64,000 nt of DNA. Source: Symsagittifera roscoffensis. Its lineage: Eukaryota; Xenacoelomorpha; Acoela; Convolutidae. Under the pieces are notes generated by a model, which did not search any database, was not told the DNA's origin, and saw only the letters and a program-made list of their open reading frames with translations. Below, piece by piece: positions 12,001-24,000 of the stretch. The DNA lies in NCBI RefSeq assembly GCF_963678635.1, contig NC_087065.1:34899807-34963806 (forward strand). Reading direction: 5' to 3'. The position numbers were made by a program, and so were the translations under genes. How positions within the stretch are numbered: the first letter of the stretch is position 1; every line of letters begins with the position of its first letter.

Positions 12001-15000
12001 AAAGAGTTTCAGGTAGTGACAAGTATGTGTCAGATGAAACGTCTATTGGGTCATTTATAAAAATTTGGTTCGCCTTGGGTGAAAGCTTGTGTCATCCAAA
12101 ATCGGAGATGTTCTGTAGTGGCTGGGGGGTTGAAAGAGTTTTCTCTAATTTGTTCAGATGTAGGGGTTGAACCTAAAAAATCTGAGGGAATGTTCGATGT
12201 GTTTTGTTGTTGTGGAGTCTGTGGGGTACTTTGAATTGTATTGCTAGAAAGATTTATTGGATATGTTGTAGGTGAGTGAGGTATGCTGAATTGAACTCTG
12301 GGGTTTCTCTTAAATTTCTATTTCGTCGTGGATGAATAATTTGTCTTTTGATTTCTAGCGTATTTTGGTTTTGACTTTGGTGTTTTGCTCTATTAAGATC
12401 TTGTTGGAGAGGGGGGTATATATTATATACTGGTTCGTAATCTGGTTCGCTTAGAAGTGCTTGGCGAGTTACTGGTTCTAATGGTTCGGACAATCGTGCG
12501 TGTCTTTCTTCAAATAAGTATGGGTTGTTTTGAAAAGAGATGCGTGTTGATGATTGAGGGTTATTTGTTTGATGATTTGTTGGTGTTGTTGGAGGATCTT
12601 GGGACGTTGTTGGTGGGGATTGATGTGGGGGTTGTTGATTAGCAATTTTGAAAAAAATTTTGAAAATTAATTAAGAAGAAATTTTGTGTTTACTGTAGTA
12701 TTCTTCAATAAAAAGGATTAAAAGTATCGTTGCTAATGCGAAGGTTACGATAGCGTTTTTTATACATTTACATACTGTCATTATCAGGTATGTCAAAAAA
12801 GTGAGAACTATTAAAAAAAGAAGGAAAACATCTGTTCTACTGAATAGATGTTTGAACATTTAGATAGTTATTTGAATTATTGTACCTGAAGAGGTGGTCA
12901 AGGATTTTGGAGAGGTTTATGTAGGTTTGGGCTAGGGAATAAAAAATGATGAAAAAATTGCAAAAAAAATTTCGAAGTTCTGATGATTGTCTATGTGGAG
13001 ATTTTTCTTTTTGATCATGTCATATAATTTCTTCTTCTATTTTTTGATTTTTTCTTTCTGTTTCAGGTTTCTATTTGTTGTCTACGTTTTATGATACTTG
13101 TTTGGAAAGTTTTTTACCTTTTTATTCAATTGTTTTTGTATGATTTGCAGATCAGTGTTTTGATTTTGATTTTAATCTGAACTATTTGAAATGACTTTAA
13201 GTCCTGTAAAAGAGTATAATTGAGTAAGTTCTCGAAGTGCGTACTCTTTTGGGTAGTAAGGTGAAAGATTGTTTCGATGTTGAACGATTTCTGTTTTGTT
13301 CAAGTCTGTAAGTTTGTATGTTACATCCGTGGGTTTATCAATTATTTGATACCGTCCTTTTCGGAGTGGTTGTAATTTTTTAGAAATTCCTTTTTGTGTT
13401 GTAAAGTTTGGAATTAAAATATATGTTCCGATTTTTAAATTTGTAGCTGGGGTAAATCGAGAATTTATTTGGGAATTTAGGTTTTGTCTCTGTAACCGTT
13501 TTTTTGTTACTTTTTGGTAAATTTCGCTGTGTTTTTTGTCTCTGTTTAAAATCCATTCAGGGTGTGTTCCGGAAGCTAATTTTTAGATTTGTGCATGATG
13601 AAAATGATCTTCATCATGAGTGTGTAGTGGTAAACTGTAACATATTGATTCTTTAGTTGATTGGCAATAACCTTGTGCATTTTTTGAAGTATTTGCTGTG
13701 AACATTATTGGTTTTCGTAGTTTCTGGTTGAAAACCATTTCATAGGGTGATAGTCCTAGGGTTGTTGTGATTTGTGAATTATACGATAGTGGGAATAATT
13801 TTACATCTGTTGACTATTCAGTATATCGTGTGTCATTTCCGTTAATGATACATCTAAGATATTCTTGTAGTGAACGGTTCATGCCTTCGACTAAACCATT
13901 AGTCCAGGGTGCATGAGATGTACGTGGTTTGTGTTTAATGTTATATAAGTGGCATAGTGTAATGATTTCTTTGTTTATAAATTCAGTGCCATTGTCTGTA
14001 ACAAGGATTTCGGGTAAACCAAATTTTGCTATCCAGTGTTCATAAAGTAATGTATATGCATAATGAGCATCGCCATGAGGTACTGGGTTAAGTGCTACGT
14101 AGTGTGTGAATGCGTCTACTATTACCATTATATATGAGTTTCCTTCTGAGGATGGTGATAATGGTCCTTTTGTATCGAAAGAGATTCTGTGATTGAAATA
14201 TAAACTTTGGGCCCTTTAAAATCTTGTTTTTCTGCAATTTGTTTTTGATTTGGGTATGGTTTGTTTATTTGACATGTTATGCAATCATTGCATAATACTT
14301 TTATCCAAATGGGTGCACTTGGGAAATAAACATTTTGTGTAAAATTTGAATATGTTTTTTCTGCTCCTGAGTGTCCTTTAGTGTGTAAGGAGTGATAGGT
14401 ATGAAAAGCTGTAAGCATCATACTTAATGGTAAGCAGGGTACTTTGATATCAGGTGTTTGGTATACTAGGATATCCGTGATTTCATTGATTGATGTGTCG
14501 TTAAATTTTCTGAAATATCTAAGAAGGGTTTTATTTCCTAGTATGGTTGTATCGGCTTTCTGTGGCTTGGTTTTATATTTGTGCCAAGATTTTAACTGTC
14601 TAATGACTGGGTCAAGGTTTTGATGTTTTTGTAATAGTTCGAAAGTAATTTTTTCTGTTATTGGTAGAAAAATGTTTTCAATTTCCAATTTTGATAAGGG
14701 TATTGTATCTAGTGGGTCATGAAGGTTAAAAACATGGTTGATTGTATATTTTGAATCAGTATTTGTTGGGCCTGATAAATTTACATTATCAGTGAGATTT
14801 TTTTTTCTATTGAAGACAATAGATCTTTTTTTTAATGTTTTTGTTTGTATTGTTTCTTACTGTGTGGTTTTTGCTGTGTATTGTTTTTTATCCATGAAGA
14901 GTATGGTATTGGTTTGAATGTAGATGTTCCTAGTATTTCTACTTCGTAGTGATTGTCTTGGCAATCTGAATAAAGTGGAAAATGTTGTAGATTGTTTATT

Positions 15001-18000
15001 TGTGGTTGTTCTACGTCAGTTTTTACTGCATATTTGCATTATAATCTTGGCGATGTTTCGTCTTTTGCAAAGAAAAACTTAATATTTTGTGGTATTTCAA
15101 CTGTTGTTTTTCGTGTTAATAATTCAGGTGGTGTATTTCTACTGAGATTGTCGGGTAGTGCAAGGTTTTTTCCTGCTGTCAAAACTATTTGTAAGTTTGG
15201 AAATTTCATTAAAATAAGTTGAAATCTGTAAACTCTATGGTTTGGGTTTGATTTTTGTGTAAGGAAAAAAATTATTGGTTTATGGTCTGTAAAAATAACT
15301 GTTGGTTGTTTAGATCCAAGTATTCAAAATTCATATTCTGTAAATGTAAATATTATAGCGCTGCATTCTCTCATAAGGGTAGAGAGTCTAAGTTCAGCTT
15401 GTGTAAATAGCCTAGAGTTTGCTGAAATGAGGTTCATTTTATTTGTTCCATTGTGAAATTGTAATAATGCTGCGCCGATGCCAAAATTGGAGGCGTCGCA
15501 CATAGCATAAAATGGTTGATCTGGAATTGAAATAGTGTTTGATAATTGTTTGGCGAGAAGAGTTTTTATCTCTGCGAATCGCTTTTGATGTTCTGTTGTC
15601 CATTCAAAACTATTTTGCTGTCTAAGGATGTTGTAAAATGGTCTTAAGTATAGCTGCATTTTGTATACGTATTTACTTAAGAAGTTTAACATTCCAAAAA
15701 ATTCTTGTATTTTCTTCTTATTTGAAGGTGGTTGGAGTTTTTGGATTGCGTCTATACGAGATTTTAATGGAGTTATAGTGTTTCTTTCTATAATATGTCC
15801 AAGAAATTTTACTCGTGTTAGGAAAAAGTGTGATTTATCTGGGGCTGCTTTCATGTTTTCTTGTAGTAATATTTGGTGATATTTTTCTAAGACAGTAAAC
15901 ATTTCGTCTTTGGTTTGTGATTGCATAAAAAAATCGTCTAAATATGTAATTGCATTTTTGTTGAGTATTAATGGTCTGAAAATTTTACTCACAAATGCTG
16001 AAAAAGCTGCTGGTCCTCTGGAAATTCCATAGAATAATCTGTTGAATTCGTATTGTTGATTTCCAGTAACGAATTGTGTTAATCGTCGTCATTGTTTATC
16101 TAGTGGCATTTGATTATATGCCCTATTCATATCTGCTGCTGTAAAGTATTTACCGTTTATTTTTGTGAGAATTACTTGAATTGGTTCAATAGAATGAATT
16201 GGGACTTTAATTACTCGTTGTTTTTTGAAAACTGCGTCACGTTTTAGATGTAAATGTAAAAGTGAATTTATTTTTCCTACATCAAGTTTTCGTGTTGCGT
16301 AAACTTTTGGGTATTTTAATAATAGGTCAGCTATTTGTTCGAATTCTTTTTGTGTTATCTGAGAGTGTTGAAAATTAAACATTGTTAGAAATTTTTGCGG
16401 TTCTTTCGTATATTTTGATATTTGAAGAGTTGGTTTGAAATATTATTAATTGACAAATCTTCATCAAGAATTGTTGATTGACATATATCTAATAGTTGTA
16501 AAATATTATTTACTCTATACGCTATTTCTTTTGTGGGAGAAATTGTAGCGTTCGTTTGGCAATAACCTAAGAGTCTTAGTGGTAAGGTTATTTTACATGG
16601 AGAATTGTTATATATGTGTAGAGAAATCATATCAGAGTTTGAGTCTTTCATGTATTTAATAGATGAAATTGTTATTCGGAAAAATTTGTGAATTGGTCTG
16701 AATTCAAGGTCAGACATAAAGAGGTGTTGTTTGTTTTGCTCTTTATCATATTGATGAATTTGTTTCATCGAAAAGTTATACATGTTTCCTGATAGTGGTT
16801 TCAGGTGTTTTCGTTCCTGATTATATATGGGATGAAATTTTGAGAAAAACGGTGGTTGTTTGTTTACTCTTTGAAAAAATGTGAAGGAGGTGTTTTTTAC
16901 TCTTGTGTACTTGTCTTTTATATGAAACTATTTAAGTTATTTATTGTTAGTATACATTTAGTAATAAATGGTATTCCAATGATATTGTGTTTTATATCAG
17001 TGATATGGAAGATTTGTTTAAATGGTTTGCTCATGAGTTTGTTTTGTTCCATTGTTTGAGTGGTAACAAGGAAGAGTTGTATTTTACCTGGTTTGTTAAA
17101 GTTGATCCTTGTGCCGTTGATAGTCTACTTGTTGTTTTGAAGGGTATCAATTGTGGATGTAGAATTTTGATCTTATTCCAAGTGGGAATGTTTATAATAC
17201 TTGATTCTGCTCCAGAATCGATTAAGAAATCTACTTCAAGGTCTGGTTTTTGCAATTGCTTTGATTTTGGACTTTCTAAAAGAAGTTGGATTGCCCATAT
17301 TTTTTCTTTTTGTAAATGTGTTTCCTTAGGTATGTTTTGATAAATTTATTTGTGTTTGAGCATTCTGTGGATTCTCCTTCTGTTACTTCTTCTACTTTTT
17401 TTTTGAATTTTTTCCTTTGTTGTATTTTTGGGTATAGGTCTAGAAATTGATCATGATTTTGATATATGTGAGAATATATTGGTTGTTCATAAATAATAGG
17501 CTCATAGTCATTTTCAACGTTTATCATGTTAATTGAAATTGTGTTTTCTGTATCACTTTCGCTATCTGTGAATTCGCAATTGATGTTGTTTAATTGCAAT
17601 TCCGGGCTTTCTTTATTGTCAATACCGGGAAGGGGTCAGGTTGAGTTTCTTCAGTTGATTTTACTTGATTTATTTGTCTTTGATGTTTGGGTGTTTTACT
17701 CCTATAATTTTGTTGTGAATTTTGATAATGTGTGTTATTCCTATGTGGTGGTTGAGAGTAGTTTCTTTGTCTGTTGTTATAGCTTGATATTCTGTTCTGT
17801 GAATTATCGCGTGATCTATTTTGATAACTATTATATTTTGATCTGTTATTTGAATAATCGCGTGATCGATTATTTTGAAATCTAGGGTTTCGATTGTTTG
17901 AATAGTTTCTATTCCGATCGTTTGAATAATTTCTATATCGATTGTATGAAGAGTTTCTAGATCTATTATTTGAATAACTTCTGTTTCTAGAATTTGAATA

Positions 18001-21000
18001 TGATCTGTCATTAAACGAAAATTTGGGTTGATTTGAATTTGATCTTCAATAGTTATTTTGATATTGACTATTTCGACTATGTGATCAACTATACATGTTT
18101 TGTGAGAAATTTTGTGATTTTTTGGTATGGTGATCGTCCTCTATAATTTGTAAAATAGGGTGATTGCTGTCTAGAGAAGTTGGAGTTATTTGGAAGGAGT
18201 TTTCCTGAACTATTATTACTATGAAAGTTTTTGTTGGGTAAATTTTGATCTTTTTTCATGTATTGTTGAAAGGATTTGTTGGGTCCTCTATATTGTGGTT
18301 TATTTTGGTTATCTTGTTGTTATTGTCTAAATTCAGCGATACTGTGTCCGTATCGTCGACAATAATTACACCATTTTTTGAATGATGGTTTGCCTTTAAA
18401 ATTTGGGTTTTTCTCGTAAATGTTCAAAATTTCGGTGATTTTTTCGGATAAATCAGTATCAGAGTCGTTGTTATTGTTTATGTGTGAAGTAGTGGTTTGG
18501 ATGTTGTTTACATATTGTAGTTTTAAGTTTTCTGTTTCTTCTAATTTCATAGTGATTTCTGCTTGTTCTAGTTTATCTATTAGTTTCCTAAAATCTAAAT
18601 CTGGTTCTCGGTTTGAGGAAGGATGCGATGCTCTCTTTTCATTGCTATTTTTCGTAATTGAGGTGTTAGAGCCATCATTAGGATTTCTGTCATCTTTAAA
18701 TTTTTATAATCATGCCTATTAGGTGAATATGTTTTTCGGACTAGTGTTTCTATTCTTACTGCAAGTTGTTTTATTGTTTCATTAAGTAGTCTACGAATTT
18801 CATTGCATAAAACTCTTCGATGTTGTTTGTTTCTTTCTGAGTCAAACGTTTTAAGAATTTTTGTGTGAATCTTTTCCAATCTGATTTTATTTCTATAGGT
18901 ACAACTGAAACCCATTTTTGAGCTGCGCCGTCAAGGGTAGTTTGGATTAGAGCTGTGCGTCTATGTATCCAATTTTGATGAAGTGGCGTTTTTACTGGTT
19001 CAGGTCCTATATTTGAAATTGAATTTGCTGTGACTGCGTTTAGATAATATTCTACAGAGTATTCAGGATCTGTGCCTGTGAATACCATTAGTGGTTTATT
19101 TGATGTTATTGATGATCCACCTATTAGGTATGGATTCATAGTCATTTGTAGGGATTCTGCGGCGTGTGGCATTTGAGAAAAGTTTGTTAGTTGGCTTTTT
19201 GTTATTTCGAGTTGTTGTAAACAATATGGTAGTGGGATTTCATTATACATCTGAGTTGGTTGATATGAATGTGTATTAACTGGATTTTGTTGTTGAAAAT
19301 TATTGTTGTAAGGTGATGGATTTGTTCTGGGTTGTCCTATTGGTTCATATCGTGTGTATGGTTCGAAAATATCTGGTTGATCAACACTGTAAGAACGAGG
19401 TCTTTGGTTTGAAGAAAATCGTTGATGATTTTGATTATAGTATTCATTATAGTTTTCGTAATTGAGGTGTTAGAGCCATCATTAGGATTTCTGTCATCTT
19501 TGAATTTTTATAATCATGCGTATTAGGTGAATATGTTTTTCGGACTAGTGTTTCTATTCTTACTGCAATCTGATAGGTGGATAGGTGGATCGGTGGATAC
19601 CTAGTAGGTAGATCATCAATAACATCAAATAAACCACTAATGGTATTCACAGGCACAGATCCTGAATACTCTGTAGAAGATTATCTAAACGCAGTCACAG
19701 CAAATTCAATTTTAAATATAGGACCTGAACCAGTAAACACGCCACTTCATCAAAAAATTATTTTGTGCGTAATGATGAGGTTGGTTTTTAGTATGGTATT
19801 TATTTGTATTGTTTTTACGTTGTTGAAAAAATGGGTAGTTTCCATTTTGTTCTTGTGAGGATCGTGGTTGATCATGAAAATTTACCGAGTATAAAATTGG
19901 TTATGGTACATTTTGACTTTGTGCAAATATTTGAGTGTTTGTTTTAGTCTTTGTCGTTTTTGGGCCATTGACATAATTGTAATTTTGTTCTGCAAAAGTA
20001 TTTTTGTGTTGTTTGTATGATGGTTTTGTTACTGGTCGAAACGTTTGGTAATCCATCTGTGAATGTTTTTGTGCATCAGAGGGTTTACTGTGGATTGTAT
20101 GATTGTTTGTTGTAACGTTGGATTTTTTTAACTTTAGAGTTCTAAAATTTGGTTGAATAGGTATGTGAAATGCCTCGTTGTGCTTCTGTTGTTGTTATTG
20201 TTTCAACATTTTCTTCGTTTACAAAATGTGATGGGGTTTGTATATCTTGTTGTGTAAGATTTCTTGTTCCGTTTAGATTATCATTATTTATGGATGTGGA
20301 GTTTAAACTGTTATTTCCTGTTCTTTCAGGAAAAAATGAATTGTAGTTTAAAGGTGTTGCGTCAACTGTAAGTGGATATACTCTAACATAATCTTTATTA
20401 ATAGAAATAGTGCTAATTGCCTGACTTGATATATCTGTTGGTATATTGATAAATAACTCATAAGACCATTCAGGGTCCCATACATAGCCTGATTGTTCTG
20501 CTAGTACAGTTGCATCATCTGTACTTTGTGGTCGAAAATTTTTTCTTGCTTGTTCAATAAGATCAAAATTGTGACTAAAGTAATCGATTATGAACCATGC
20601 TAAGATTTTTTGTAACTCGTGTTTAACATTTTGAGTTATTTGATCATTTGTCAGATTTTCTCGAATTGCGTTTAAAAATTTTGAAATTGTGTGTATTTCT
20701 TGTCGTATAATTGTATGTCGAGATGTTTGAGTAGGTGAATCCCTTTGGAGTTCATCCAACTCTAATATAGATAAATAGCTATAGATAAGTGAGAATACGT
20801 TGTTTGTAATTATCGAGTTTGCTCTTTGTGAGTTTTGGTGTTGTATGTTTTTGATGTATTGTGTAAAAAGTTTTGAGAATTCAATATCTACATCGTCAGT
20901 TTGAATGAGATATCTGTCATGAAATGCATTTGCTGATCTGATTTCTATTGTGTATATTCCAAAGTGTGATGTGAGACTACATATACCTTTGATATAGTGA

Positions 21001-24000
21001 TCGAGAAATTGTCTTTTGATTTTTACATCGGGAAATTCTTTTGTGCACGGACTTTCTCCTTTTTAGAATAAGTTTGCAATTAAAATTTTACAAAATTCTA
21101 TTTGTCCGCGAGGTTCAGTTAATGGTGATATTAAAATTGGTAGTACTGAATTTTCTGAGTTATCTTCATTTCGAATCATTTTTGTGTTGTATTACTGTTA
21201 ATGTGTATTTTTCAATATGTCTTATTGGTTGATTCCAATTGGTAGGGGTTGTGATTTGTGATCAAGTGTTGGAGAATAGTAAATCGATCCATAAGGTTCA
21301 GGTATAATTAGAACGCAAGTACTTCGTTAGATACTGTTTCATGACTTACGAAGTTTAAGTGTTTTAGCCTGGGTCATCTAAGAGGAATGTGATCAAGTGA
21401 AGGATGAGTAACCGAAGTTCTTCACTGTTTAGCTTAATTAAAATGATTAGTTTTTCGAAAAATTTCTGTTAATTCTGGATCTTTGATAAGGTTTGGGTAG
21501 TGAATCGACGTTTGAGGTCGTTAGACACTGAGTAAATGTGGAGGGGGAGAACAAAATAGTTCTATTTGATCCACGGATAGGCCTTGATGATCAGAGATTT
21601 AAATATTGAGAAATTTAAAATTTAAGATCTAATTTAATTTAAAGATCCAAGGGAAGCCTTGATGATCTGTTATTTAAATGAAATTAATTTAAGTGAAAGT
21701 AAGGATAAGCCTTGATAGTTTAAAATTAGAGCGTTAAGGTTAGGTGTTAGTTTTAATGATTGTTAATTTTTGAATTTCGCTGTTATGTTTTTAGTGATGA
21801 AGCTGGGATGATGTGATGAATTAAAATGCTAATCATTTATGATTTATACTGACTTATTTTTGTATTTTTATGTTTAATAAATGTTTTTTTTTCAAGATGT
21901 CATTTAATTTACAGCTGATTTAAGGAAAACGACTAGTGTTGTTTTTATCAGTCGTTATTGTACAATTAATAGAGTAGCACCATGAAAGGTTATTTGAAAG
22001 TATTTTTCATTTCAAATATTATGTCAGTAAATGAAAACTTAAATTTACTGCTGGTAGTATCCTAAATACAATAGTTTGATGTCGTTTTTGTCGTACTATC
22101 ATGAAATCAATTGGTAGATTTCTTCCTAGTCGTATGTCGTTTCTTGTTCGACGTCTCCTTCCCATACCGGGTAGTTCTCGTATTGTTCGGAATATTGGAT
22201 CTGATCTATTGAGGCGTAGAGACATATCTACAAAGTTTTTGTCATATAACATTTTTATGAAATGTTGTATTTGTCTAATTCTAATCTAATTTTTGTCTAG
22301 TGCTAGGTTAGTTAAGGTATGTTCGAGACTTTTGGTCGCACCAGATGAGTTATGTACTTGTACTGTACTCATATAGTAATTTCAGATAAGGTACACCGTC
22401 TGCTCGTCACGCTATCTTATTTTCGGCCGGATAGATTCGTGCAACTTCTTAGTCTAATACCAATCTTAATCTTACTCTTAAATCTCCTAGTCTCAATAGA
22501 TCTAGTGTACACCGGTTTGCGCGAGTGTGTTCCAGAATGAGAACAACTGTATTCTAGGTTTAATTCAAATTGTTCTGGTGTTGAAACTACAAGTAGTTTC
22601 AACAATTGACAAATAAATAGGTTGTTAGTTTTATGGAGTATGATTGGTTAGTATTTAATATTTTATAAAGTTAATATATCATAATAATAACCAATGATAA
22701 ATACTAGTTTAGATCTGTTTCCAAGTATTTGGGGTAAAAAAAGGCCAACAAAAATTTGCTTACTTCTGAAAATCCCCTTCCGCCGAGAAAATGCTAGATC
22801 CACCCCATGGTTGTTTCAATTACACAAACTAGAACAGCCAGTACCGTGGCGAGGAAGGACTCCTATTTGTCTGGTTCTCGAACGCACTGTTTTGTGTAAA
22901 CATGCGTTAAATTATACCATTCCATTGACTTTTTCATTTAAGTGCTAGTTAAAATTTGGTTCTTTTCAAACTGTGCAGTTTTTTTCAGGTGTGCATGTCT
23001 CAAATACTCCGGCCACGCCCCTCTACCCGGATCAGTTCACGCAGAACTTCACAGAGATAGTGTACGAGGCAGAGGGCTCCTACTTGACCACTGGCACCTA
23101 CATCTACGACTGGACCAACTTGAAGTACAGCATCGAGAGGGAGAACGGACGACATGACATATTCTGCCAGGCAGAGTACCCAAACACAGACACTCCTTGC
23201 TCCCACATTATAGTGGGCGGAAACAGGTTACAGCACTGTCGATCTTCATTTTTGGGCGCACACCCATAAACCCATTTATTATCATACAGCTTAGTATCAT
23301 ATTGTTGTTTAGGAGAGCTCAAAAAGTTTTTAAAACCTGTCAAATAAAGAGCGACTTCACCTTTAGAAAATGGTTAACTCTCCGTCCTAAATTATTGCGC
23401 ACGTCGCTGTATTAGGAATGGAAAAAGCTCCGTCAATATCTTTTAGATTCCTCTCCTATCCGGACATGAATGACTGCTGCTACTGCTGTGACTCATCTGA
23501 GGGGTGTGGACTGCTGAAACCTGATTGGCTGAGTGATGCCACATTCCAGGGCACCTTCTTTGTCCACCTCAACAATGGGTCATACGCTAACACTTACAAG
23601 TGGAAGAAGGACGGAAACGAAGTAGGAAAGCAATTTTAAGACTGGCACTTTTCGTGTTCCCCTTTGACTTTTGATGGAATACTTTTGGAGACCTTAGTTT
23701 GCCATAAACTTCTGAATCTCAGACCAACTTAGCAGGCAAAAATATCATAGAAAAATTGCTTTGGCTCGGCGCACGCTCCGCCTTCAAAATTAGTATACAC
23801 AGGGGCCAAAGTCGCTTTTATTTAAAAAAAAAACTTTTAAGGTTAGATGGTCAAGAATGGATCATAGTAGTTTCTTCGATTCAGAGAAAAAGCTATTGAA
23901 GGATAGTCCAGATATTGAAGGATAGTCTAGAACTTTTACGTGGTACCACTATTGCAGCCGAAATTAATAAGGCTGGCGTATATCTGAAGCTAGAGGTCAA

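Noticed and set aside
17526-17885. Hydrophobic plus-strand ORF over the gypsy gag/pol junction (and its copy at 29807)
   Set aside because: It is antisense to recognisable gag-pol sequence, and its hydrophobicity follows from the AT-rich composition.
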